Source of the DNA: Rhodocyclales bacterium
Lineage (GTDB): Bacteria > Pseudomonadota > Gammaproteobacteria > Burkholderiales > Rhodocyclaceae
Assembly (NCBI GenBank): GCA_021413665.1
Contig: JAIOPW010000436.1
Location: 1-9,975, forward strand
DNA length: 9,975 nucleotides
Direction of reading: 5' to 3'
Shown here: positions 1 to 6,569 of the stretch, one piece after another
Layout of the letters: each line of letters opens with the position of its first letter
Position numbering within the stretch: position 1 is the stretch's first letter
The notes under the pieces: model-generated
What the model saw: only the letters and a program-made list of their open reading frames with translations
What the model was told of the DNA's origin: nothing
Databases searched by the model: none
Translations under genes and position numbers: made by a program

Positions 1-3000
1 TTCTTGTCCACGCCCCAGATGAACGGGAACCTGCCTTCGCGCTCGTCCTTGTCGAGTTGCAGGAAGTCGGCCACCGTGACCATGCTGTCGTTCCATGTCT
101 CCGGCGGCGCCTTCTTGAACTGCTTGAGGAAACGCGCCTCGGTGGCGGCGAAATCGGCGAAGGTCATCGGCAGTTCCATGCTCTGTTCGGCGCCGGTCTC
201 GTCCTGGTACTTGAGGTTGTAGACCGGCCAGTCGGTGTCGAGCGACGGGTTGCCTTCGAGGCTGACACATTCGGCGAACGTCGTGCCGGCATCGGGATCG
301 AAGCGGAACAGCGGATAGGCGCGGCCTTCCACCGCCAGCTTGCTCTGATCCATCGCCTTGTCGTCGCCGACGCCGTGCTCCGGCGGGCAGACGGCATAGA
401 TGTTGAACAGGGCCGGACGGCGGCTGTTGAGGCCATCGACATAGCTTTCCAGCAGGTGGTTGACGTGGGCGATGGTGCCCGACATGACGTAGGAGGTGCG
501 GTGCGCCATGCCGATCAGGCTGATTTCCTTGCGCGTCTCCTGCTTGCCGCGCTGCGCCACGCCATAGGGCGCCATGTCCGAGACCTGGCCGATGAAACCC
601 GAGGTACAGGCCTGGCCGCCGGTATTGGAATACACCTGCGTGTCGACCACCAGCACCTTGATCGGCATGCCCGACATCAGCGCGCGCGACAGGTTCTGGA
701 AGCCAATGTCATACATCGCGCCATCGCCGCCGATTGCGACCACCGGCGGACAGAGCAGCCACTCGTCGGCGGAGAACGTGTTCCAGGTGAAGCGGCGGAA
801 GAAATCGTCGTCGCGGTCCGGCAGGTAGTCGCCGTCCAGCTCCATCTCGGCCATGCGCACCGCCTTGAAGCCATCGGCCATCTTCGCCATGTGGCCCTCG
901 AAGAGGCCCATCGCCACCGAAGGCGAATCCTGGAACAGGTGCGAAGTCCAGGGGAAGGGATAGGGGTGGAAGGGATAGGTGGAGCCCCAGACCGAGGTAC
1001 AGCCCGTGGAGTTGACGATGCCCATCTCGGCGCGGCCGCGACCGGTCGGGCCTTCGACATAGCGCCACTTGAGGTCCTTGAGCTTCTCCAGCAACTGCGC
1101 GGTGTTCTTCACCCATGCCGGGTCGAGCAGTTGTGAGGGCTTGTCGGCATTGAGTTTGGTGGCCAGGCTGGACAGCGTCAGGTCGTGGCGGCCGGTCGAA
1201 TCGACGGCACGCACCACGGCGCCGGTATCGGTCAGGTCGACCGCCGAGGCCAGCTTGACGCGCATGTGCTGTTCGAGCTTGACGATCAGGTCGTCGAGCC
1301 TGGTCACGAAAGCTTCGACCCGCGGCTGCATCAGCGCCGTCACCGTCGAGGTGAACAAGTGGATCGCGGTCTTTTCGCCGCAGCCGAGGCAGGCGCCGTC
1401 GCCGCAAGCCATCGAGTTGTAGTTGTGCGTGTCGAGCAGCAGGGTTTCCAGCGCACCGATCTTCTCGTCGAGGCTGTCGATGCGGCTGTACTCCTTCGGC
1501 GTGGTCGGCAGGTCGAGCCAGACGTTCCAGTCGCGGCGCAGGCGATCCACGGACTGGTCGGTCTGCGTCACCATTTCCAGCGCGTTGTCCTCGCAGACCG
1601 TCACGCACAGCGCGCAGCCCTTGCAGGTGTAAGGATTGACGGTGATCGAGAAAAGGCCGCCGCTGCCCTTGGCCTTCTTTTCCTTCTGGTTCCAGTAGGG
1701 CTTGGTGGTACCGAACTGGAAGCCGCCGAGCTGGATCTGCAACTGGGTGAATTCGGCGGCGAGGCCGGCGCGATCCGCATCCGGCGCTTCGGCGATCACC
1801 TCGTCGATGGCAATGTCGAACAGCGGACGCACCGCGCCGCCCTGGCGATCGACCAGCGCCCGCAGCTTCTTCTCGACGGTACGCACGGCGCGGCGCAGGT
1901 AGCGCGTCGGCGTGCCGGAAGTCTCGATGCGATTTAGCGCCGTGTTGAACACGTCGCCGATCGAGCTGACCAGTCCCGGTATCGCGGAATCGGGGCATTC
2001 GGTGTAGCAGTTGCCGCAGGCCGTGCAGTTTTCCGCGATCCATTTCGGGTGCTCGAAGCGGATGCCGGTCATGTCGCGATAGACGCCGGTGGCGGCCGGC
2101 ACCAGGGACATGCCGATAAACGGATCGACCAGGTTGTCGTTGCCGCGGCCCGTCAGGTAGAAATTTCCGGTCTGCTCCCAGAAGCGGTGGATGTCGGCCA
2201 GCTTGACCTCACCGGCAGGCATCTGGCGCAGCATGACCGGCAAGCCGGCGTCCTTCCTGGCCATCTGTTTGCGGGTAAGGCCGACCTCCTTCTCCGTGAT
2301 CTCGGTCAGTTCGGTGTAGCCGCGCCGCACCACGCGCAGGTTGTCGGCTACCACGCGCGCGCCCTTGCCGCCGAACTTCGACTGCAATTGCGCCTCGATC
2401 GCGGTGAACAGCGCGTCCTCGGTCAGGCCGGCATTGGCCATGGTCGGGCTGGCGGCGAAGAACGCGCCCTGGAAGGCGATGCCCTGCATGCGCAACTGCA
2501 ACTCGGCGGCCCCGGCCTCCTCGCGGGCGATCTGGAAGGCGTCGAGGTAGAACACGCGAATCTCGTTATCGACGATGAACTTCTGCGCCCAGAGCGGGAA
2601 GCTGGCCCAGGTCTCCTTGCCGAGGTTGGACTGGATAATGAAGAAGCCGCCCTTCTTCAGGCCGGACAGCGGGTTGCTGTGGCCGAACACCGCCGGGTCG
2701 GGCGAGAGCACGACGTCGACGAACACGTATTCGCAGTTGATGCGGATCGGCTCCGGCGCCGCCGAGAGGTAGTAGGTGGTGGGCTGGCCCTTCTTCTCCG
2801 AGCCGTATTTCGGATTGGCCTTGATGTCCCAGCCGAGCAATTCGAACAGGGTCATCGCCAGGTTCTTGCCGGTGGTGATCGCGCCCCAGCCGCCGACCGA
2901 GTGCATGCGCACGGTGATCGCGCCCTTGGGCAGCAGGTTGGGGTTTTCCGAGCCGCGCACGCCCAGTTCGCGGATGCGCGGATACTTGTCGGCGATGTCC

Positions 3001-4445
3001 TGCTGATGCACCTCGTCCTTCGGGTTGATCGGATCACGCGCGAAGTCGACCGAGAGGTAGAAGAACTTGCGCTGCGAACCGTCCGGCAGCATGTTCTCCA
3101 CCGTGCCGATCAGCGCCTCGGGTTGCAGGTCGCGCGATCCGAGCCCGTAGCAGCCCGAGTACAGGCGCGGCATGTCCCCCGCACCGTAGTTCGCATAGTC
3201 GGAATAGGGAAGTCCGGCCCCCGTTTGCCCAATCGCGCCCGTCATGCCGTTCTCGACGCATTTCATCACCGTAGCGCGCACTTCGCGCATCAGCGGCAGG
3301 TCTTCGGCCAGCGGCTGGTCGGTGCGCTCCAGCACCGCGACGCCCTTTTTGCCCTTGAGCACATGGCCCAGCAGGTCGCCGGGGAAGGGACGGAACATGG
3401 TCAGATTGACCACGCCGACCTTGAGCTTGCGCGTTTCGCGCAGGTAGTCCGCCACCGCCTCGGCCTGTACGATCATGCTGCCCATGCCGACGATCAGGTA
3501 ATCGGCATCCTCGGCCTTGAATGTGGCGACGCGCTGGTAGCGGCGCCCGGTGAGGCCGGCATATTCGTCCAGGCAGATGTCGGCCAACGCCTCGATGTGG
3601 TCGAAAAAGTACGGCCGCTGTGCGGCGGTGGCCTGCATGTAGGCATCCTGGTTCTGCACCGTGCCGGACACCACGGGAACATCCACGTCCCAGATCGCCG
3701 GCACGCGGCGACGCTTGGGGCCGAACAGCATCTGCTGCGCCGGCGTCGGCGTGTCGATCAGGTCGTCCGGCTTGCCGAGGAACTCCGCCACCAGTTCGCG
3801 CTCGGGCAGCACCGCCGACTCGATCAGATGGGTGGTGAGGAAGCCGTCCTGGCCGATGATCGCGGGAGTCAGCGACAGCTCGGCGACCTTGCGCCCGATC
3901 AGGTTGAGGTCGGCCGCCTCGGTCGCGTTCTTGGCCATGACCTGGATGAAGCCGGTGTCATCGACGCAGTGGTAGTCGTCATGGCCGGCATGCACGTTCA
4001 GCGAAACCTTGGTGATGGCGCGGCAGCCCATGTTGAGCACATAGGGCAGGCGCTTGCCGACAGCGCCGTAGAGCGACTCGTGCATGAAGGCCACGCCCTG
4101 GCCGGACGAAAAATTGACGGCGCGCAAACCGGTCATGGCCATGCCCGCCGTGACGCCTGCGGCGGCGTGCTCGGATTCAGGCTCGATGAAGATAAGCGGC
4201 TTGTCGGAAATGTTCAGGTGCCCGGCGGCGACCTCCTCGGCCCAGTACTCGCCCATTTGAGTCGACGGCGTGATCGGGTAGGCGCCGGCGGCGTCGGACG
4301 CCTCGCGCTCGACGTGGACCACCGCGGTATTGCCATCGACGGCATCGCGCACGCCGGGGTACTTGACCGCCTTCACATCCTTGCCGGCGCCGCTGGTCTC
4401 GAGCAGGGAGAAGGAAAACATTTTCTTGATGATCGACATGGGCAT
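1..4445 (-). CDS. Large pyruvate:ferredoxin (2-oxoacid:acceptor) oxidoreductase, C-terminus outside window
   Basis: PFOR/NifJ-type enzyme: thiamine-diphosphate (ThDP)-dependent oxidation of pyruvate plus CoA to acetyl-CoA and CO2, passing electrons through three [4Fe-4S] clusters to ferredoxin or flavodoxin in the cytoplasm. The 1481 visible codons have no stop. Domains in order: pyrimidine-binding domain with AYPITPSTQMGEYW (Y56); domain II; CoA-binding region with YGLGSRDLQP; gamma domain with SVGGWGAITTGK (W520); ferredoxin domain with C807/810/813/817 and C941/944/947/951; ThDP domain with GGDGAMYDIGF (M1244) and DTQVYSNTGGQ. The proximal-cluster cysteines C1019, C1022, C1149 and C1353 are all present. 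The length exceeds the usual ~1170-1230 residues because of two insertions (about 818-940 and 1023-1148). I chose the ATG at 4445 because GAGGA lies 7 bases upstream; an in-frame ATG at 4439 also exists. It follows the RnfB-like gene by 27 bases. Pyruvate is the likely substrate, since the domain-I arginine (GCRAI) is kept; another 2-oxoacid is possible. Confidence 0.93.
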   Translation of the reverse strand, partial: MPMSIIKKMFSFSLLETSGAGKDVKAVKYPGVRDAVDGNTAVVHVEREASDAAGAYPITPSTQMGEYWAEEVAAGHLNISDKPLIFIEPESEHAAAGVTAGMAMTGLRAVNFSSGQGVAFMHESLYGAVGKRLPYVLNMGCRAITKVSLNVHAGHDDYHCVDDTGFIQVMAKNATEAADLNLIGRKVAELSLTPAIIGQDGFLTTHLIESAVLPERELVAEFLGKPDDLIDTPTPAQQMLFGPKRRRVPAIWDVDVPVVSGTVQNQDAYMQATAAQRPYFFDHIEALADICLDEYAGLTGRRYQRVATFKAEDADYLIVGMGSMIVQAEAVADYLRETRKLKVGVVNLTMFRPFPGDLLGHVLKGKKGVAVLERTDQPLAEDLPLMREVRATVMKCVENGMTGAIGQTGAGLPYSDYANYGAGDMPRLYSGCYGLGSRDLQPEALIGTVENMLPDGSQRKFFYLSVDFARDPINPKDEVHQQDIADKYPRIRELGVRGSENPNLLPKGAITVRMHSVGGWGAITTGKNLAMTLFELLGWDIKANPKYGSEKKGQPTTYYLSAAPEPIRINCEYVFVDVVLSPDPAVFGHSNPLSGLKKGGFFIIQSNLGKETWASFPLWAQKFIVDNEIRVFYLDAFQIAREEAGAAELQLRMQGIAFQGAFFAASPTMANAGLTEDALFTAIEAQLQSKFGGKGARVVADNLRVVRRGYTELTEITEKEVGLTRKQMARKDAGLPVMLRQMPAGEVKLADIHRFWEQTGNFYLTGRGNDNLVDPFIGMSLVPAATGVYRDMTGIRFEHPKWIAENCTACGNCYTECPDSAIPGLVSSIGDVFNTALNRIETSGTPTRYLRRAVRTVEKKLRALVDRQGGAVRPLFDIAIDEVIAEAPDADRAGLAAEFTQLQIQLGGFQFGTTKPYWNQKEKKAKGSGGLFSITVNPYTCKGCALCVTVCEDNALEMVTQTDQSVDRLRRDWNVWLDLPTTPKEYSRIDSLDEKIGALETLLLDTHNYNSMACGDGACLGCGEKTAIHLFTSTVTALMQPRVEAFVTRLDDLIVKLEQHMRVKLASAVDLTDTGAVVRAVDSTGRHDLTLSSLATKLNADKPSQLLDPAWVKNTAQLLEKLKDLKWRYVEGPTGRGRAEMGIVNSTGCTSVWGSTYPFHPYPFPWTSHLFQDSPSVAMGLFEGHMAKMADGFKAVRMAEMELDGDYLPDRDDDFFRRFTWNTFSADEWLLCPPVVAIGGDGAMYDIGFQNLSRALMSGMPIKVLVVDTQVYSNTGGQACTSGFIGQVSDMAPYGVAQRGKQETRKEISLIGMAHRTSYVMSGTIAHVNHLLESYVDGLNSRRPALFNIYAVCPPEHGVGDDKAMDQSKLAVEGRAYPLFRFDPDAGTTFAECVSLEGNPSLDTDWPVYNLKYQDETGAEQSMELPMTFADFAATEARFLKQFKKAPPETWNDSMVTVADFLQLDKDEREGRFPFIWGVDK

Positions 4446-4472
4446 GATGATTTCCTCGAACTTGCTGAATAT

Positions 4473-5351
4473 TCAATAGCGCAACGGCAGGGGGTCGTTG
4501 CGCAGGATTTTCTTGGCGGCGGCGCCCTTGGCCCACCGGTCGGGCGTCTCGAACCAGACGATGGCCCCGGTCGGGCAGCGTTCTATCGGGTCGCGCGTGG
4601 ACTGGTCATTCCAGTCGTAGTTCACCACCGCCAGGTTGCCGGCCAGGTGCATCAGTTTCAGCGGCGCGTCGGCGACGCACTTGCCGCAAGCGGTGCAGGC
4701 CACCTCGCACGAGGCCTCCGCGATGTCGCCGTCCGCCTGGTTCTTGCACGCCACCCAGAGGCGGTGGCTGACCGCTTCCAGGCTGAACAAGCCCTTGGGG
4801 CAGACCTCGACGCAGTCGTTGCAGGCCGTGCATTTCTCGCTGTCGACCACCGGCAGGCCGTGCCGGTCCATGGTTATCGCATCGAAGGTGCAGACATTGG
4901 CGCAGTCCGCCAGGCCGAGGCAGCCCCAGGCGCATTCCTTGCCACCTCCGGACACCACGGCCGCCGCGCGGCAGGTCCTGAGGCCCTGGTAGCGGGCGCG
5001 CAGGAAGGCCACGTGCTGGCCGCCGCCGCAGGCCAGGCGGGCCACCTTTTTCTCTATGGTGCCGGCAGCGACGCCGAGCAGGTCGGCAATGCCCTGGCGC
5101 TGCTGCGGCGTACTGACGGTGCACCCGGCGGGAACCACTGCGCCGTCGACCACCTTTTCGGCAAAATCGCGGCAGCCCGCCGTGCCGCAGGCGCCGCAGT
5201 TCGATTTGGGCAGCAGATCCTCGACCTCGCCGATGCGCGGGTCTTCATAGACGTAGAGCTTCTTGTTGGCGAAGGCGAGCATCAGCGCCAGGATCACCCC
5301 CAGCCCCGCCATGAATGCCCCCGCCACCGCCAGATTGGACAACGACTCCAT
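4473..5351 (-). CDS. RnfB-like membrane-anchored polyferredoxin
   Basis: 292-residue iron-sulfur protein of the RnfB type, probably an electron relay between the neighbouring PFOR-type enzyme and a membrane or soluble acceptor. Residues 5-28 form one hydrophobic helix (membrane anchor), followed by KKLYVYEDP. C52/C55/C60/C77 (NCGACGTAGC) form the typical RnfB N-terminal [4Fe-4S] site. C108 and C127 precede CAWGCLGLADCANVC (C140/144/150/154) and a standard CTACNDCVEVCP (C174/177/180/184). The C-terminal fold has CEVACTACGKC (C215-225) and ERCPTGAI (C259). The fourth cysteine of its first motif is Ala229 and three cysteines of the second motif are missing, so one cluster appears lost. I chose the ATG at 5351 because the protein then begins just before the helix and AGAAGG/AGGA lies upstream; the frame stays open to 5537, but that extension looks non-coding. 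No other rnf gene is in the window, so it may be a stand-alone paralogue and not part of a full Rnf complex. Confidence 0.9.
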   Translation of the reverse strand: MESLSNLAVAGAFMAGLGVILALMLAFANKKLYVYEDPRIGEVEDLLPKSNCGACGTAGCRDFAEKVVDGAVVPAGCTVSTPQQRQGIADLLGVAAGTIEKKVARLACGGGQHVAFLRARYQGLRTCRAAAVVSGGGKECAWGCLGLADCANVCTFDAITMDRHGLPVVDSEKCTACNDCVEVCPKGLFSLEAVSHRLWVACKNQADGDIAEASCEVACTACGKCVADAPLKLMHLAGNLAVVNYDWNDQSTRDPIERCPTGAIVWFETPDRWAKGAAAKKILRNDPLPLRY

Positions 5352-5542
5352 TCCTGCCTTCTCCGTAACCGGGAACTCCCCGGATCGAACCATGGGTTTA
5401 TTGCCGCATCCGCACAATGTCTCCATTCGCGGCAGCCCGCGTTGACATGGAGCAAAGAATCGCCTTGCAGCGCAACACCGCCAATATTGAATCCGGCCGT
5501 CCGCATCCTCGGGGGTGCGAACGGCGGACTCCATCACGGTGT

Positions 5543-5563
5543 AGCCGGGAGTTGCTCCCGGCT
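5543..5563. promoter_or_regulatory. Strong 9-bp hairpin in the operon leader
   Basis: Perfect stem AGCCGGGAG / CTCCCGGCT with a 3-base loop (5552-5554), in the predicted leader of the RnfB-like gene about 190 bases before its start. No T-run follows in either direction, so it is not a standard intrinsic terminator. It could be a leader structure, an mRNA stabiliser or an end structure for the upstream operon. Confidence 0.45.
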
Positions 5564-5631
5564 TACGGGAAGGAAAGGCGCCTTAACGCCTCCCCGGACG
5601 AACGCGTGGAGCAGGGTGGCGCCCCTCGCGG

Positions 5632-5645
5632 TTGTGACAAGTCAA
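5632..5645. promoter_or_regulatory. FNR/DNR-like site (weak)
   Basis: The minus strand reads TTGAC-TTGT-CACAA, matching the FNR-family consensus TTGAT-N4-ATCAA at seven of ten positions with correct spacing. Oxygen-responsive control would suit an oxygen-sensitive PFOR. The site lies at or just after the predicted start and not near -41, so if real it would more likely repress than activate from that promoter. Confidence 0.25.
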
Positions 5646-5674
5646 CTATAAGACTTATAACCAGAATGCTCGAA
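5645..5674 (-). promoter_or_regulatory. Possible sigma70-like promoter for the RnfB-like/PFOR operon
   Basis: On the minus strand a good -10 box, TATAGT (5645-5650), lies 18 bases after a poor -35 box, TTCGAG (5669-5674, three of six matches to TTGACA). It sits in the only AT-rich patch of the intergenic region, which supports a promoter. The weak -35 suggests either an activator or a wrong call. The implied transcription start is near 5638, leaving a long leader. Confidence 0.35.
5647..5659. promoter_or_regulatory. Operator-like palindrome TATAAG-A-CTTATA
   Basis: Perfect inverted repeat: six-base arms around a single A. On the minus strand it overlaps the possible -10 box (5645-5650) and part of the spacer, which is where a repressor would block polymerase. 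I do not recognise the regulator family. An AT-rich palindrome can arise by chance around a -10 box, so the call is tentative. Confidence 0.4.
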
Positions 5675-5678
5675 TGGA

Positions 5679-6545
5679 TTATTTTATTTCCGCATTCGCC
5701 GTGTTCATTTGGCTGCGCGCCAGCAGCCAGTCCAGCAGCTCCGCCGCCACGGCTTCGTGGTCGAGGTCGTTGAGCGTCTCATGGCGGCTACCGGGCCACA
5801 GGCGCAGGCTGCGGTCGGCGCCGCCCCACAGGTCGTGGATTTCGCGGCTGCCGACGGGATCGGTCAGGCGGTCGGCATCGCCGTGGAACAGATAGACCGG
5901 GAGCCTGATGGCGGCGGCGGAACGACGATTGAGTTCCATTGTCCGCAGCAGTTCGGCACCGGTGCGCGCAGGTGGCGCCTTTTGGGTCACCAGCGGATCG
6001 GCGAGATAAGCCGCGACGACGGCCGGATCGCGGCTGATCACTTCCGGGTTCAGGCGCGTGCCACGCATGCGCGGCAACCAGCGCGACAGGAAGGGGGCGA
6101 GCCATACCAGCAGACGCGGCACGTCGCCGCCGATCTTGAGCGCCGCCGATGACAGCGCCAGCCCCGCTACCCGGGGCCCGCGCTGCGCCACCCAGCGCAG
6201 GGCGATGGCGCCGCCCATGCTGTGCCCCATCAGGAATACCGGACGCCCGGCGGCGAGTTCCCGCGCCTTGTCCAGCAACGCATCGACGTCGAGCAGGTAG
6301 TCGTCGAAACTTTCCACATACGCTCGCACGCCCGGCGAGCGCCCGTGGCCGCGCAGATCGACCGATACCACGCCCAGATCGCGCTGCCCGGCCCGCTCGG
6401 CGAGAAAGCCGTAGCGCCCGGAATGCTCGTTGATGCCGTGTACCAGCGCGATCACGGCGCGCGGGGCCGACGGCATCCAGGCGCGCCCGAACAGCGTCAC
6501 GCCGTCCGCCGTCGCGAGTTCGAGGGAAAATGCGTCTCCAGTCAT
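5679..6545 (-). CDS. Alpha/beta hydrolase, monoacylglycerol lipase / lysophospholipase-like
   Basis: 288-residue serine hydrolase of the PldB / monoacylglycerol lipase group (Hydrolase_4). Members cleave acyl esters such as monoacylglycerols or lysophospholipids; the substrate here is unknown. VHGINEHSGRY (35-45) is the oxyanion-hole motif, GHSMGG holds nucleophile Ser109, HGDADRLTDP holds Asp225, and GSRHETLND holds His255, so the triad is complete and matches the order in human MGLL. DLRGHGRSPG (63-72) is also typical. A hydrophobic cap region (about 140-160) may bind lipid. There is no signal peptide, so it is probably cytoplasmic or peripheral. The ATG at 6545 has no clear Shine-Dalgarno sequence and no better in-frame start exists; it begins 24 bases after the pentapeptide-repeat gene and may be translated by coupling. 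It appears to be the last gene of the six-gene cluster. Confidence 0.92.
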   Translation of the reverse strand: MTGDAFSLELATADGVTLFGRAWMPSAPRAVIALVHGINEHSGRYGFLAERAGQRDLGVVSVDLRGHGRSPGVRAYVESFDDYLLDVDALLDKARELAAGRPVFLMGHSMGGAIALRWVAQRGPRVAGLALSSAALKIGGDVPRLLVWLAPFLSRWLPRMRGTRLNPEVISRDPAVVAAYLADPLVTQKAPPARTGAELLRTMELNRRSAAAIRLPVYLFHGDADRLTDPVGSREIHDLWGGADRSLRLWPGSRHETLNDLDHEAVAAELLDWLLARSQMNTANAEIK

Positions 6546-6569
6546 GCCGGTACGTGAATTTTCGCGACG

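Larger units (their letters stand above)
5352..5678. other. 327-base intergenic region upstream of the RnfB-like/PFOR pair
   Basis: I see no credible gene here on either strand. Its right end (5632-5680) is AT-rich against the GC-rich surroundings and holds the promoter-like boxes and two inverted repeats listed separately. The rest would be a leader of roughly 285 bases on the minus strand. It contains a strong 9-bp hairpin (5543-5563), a 10-base palindrome AAGGCGCCTT (5575-5584) and a small CCGGG/CCCGG hairpin with a 5-base loop (5369-5383) a few bases upstream of the ribosome binding site. None has a T-tract on either side, so I do not call an intrinsic terminator for the upstream hydrolase gene. 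Confidence 0.7.

Noticed and set aside
57..1937. Plus-strand open frames of 359 and 250 codons
   Set aside because: Antisense shadows of the PFOR gene with the same His/Arg/Ala-rich composition and no recognisable domain.
709..2043. A 444-codon minus-strand frame within the PFOR gene
   Set aside because: Out of frame with the PFOR reading frame, which is continuous here and carries the ferredoxin and ThDP motifs; the shadow is Arg/Gly/Pro-rich.
5442..5470. A perfect TTGACA on the plus strand that could be a -35 box
   Set aside because: The hexamer 17 bases later is TTGCAG, a poor -10, and no plus-strand gene follows.
4473..5537. A longer RnfB-like protein starting at 5537
   Set aside because: The extra 62 residues lack family resemblance and would precede the membrane helix; the ATG at 5351 has ribosome-site bases and gives the usual RnfB-type beginning.
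5608..5624. A GG-N10-GC arrangement on the minus strand suggesting a sigma54 promoter
   Set aside because: Only the core dinucleotides fit; the flanking bases of the TGGCAC and TTGC elements do not match.
2049..5651. A 1200-codon open frame on the plus strand, opposite the PFOR and RnfB-like genes
   Set aside because: It is the antisense of two confidently recognised genes. Its translation is rich in His, Arg, Gly, Ala and Val with no domain pattern, as expected from GC-rich codon bias on the opposite strand.
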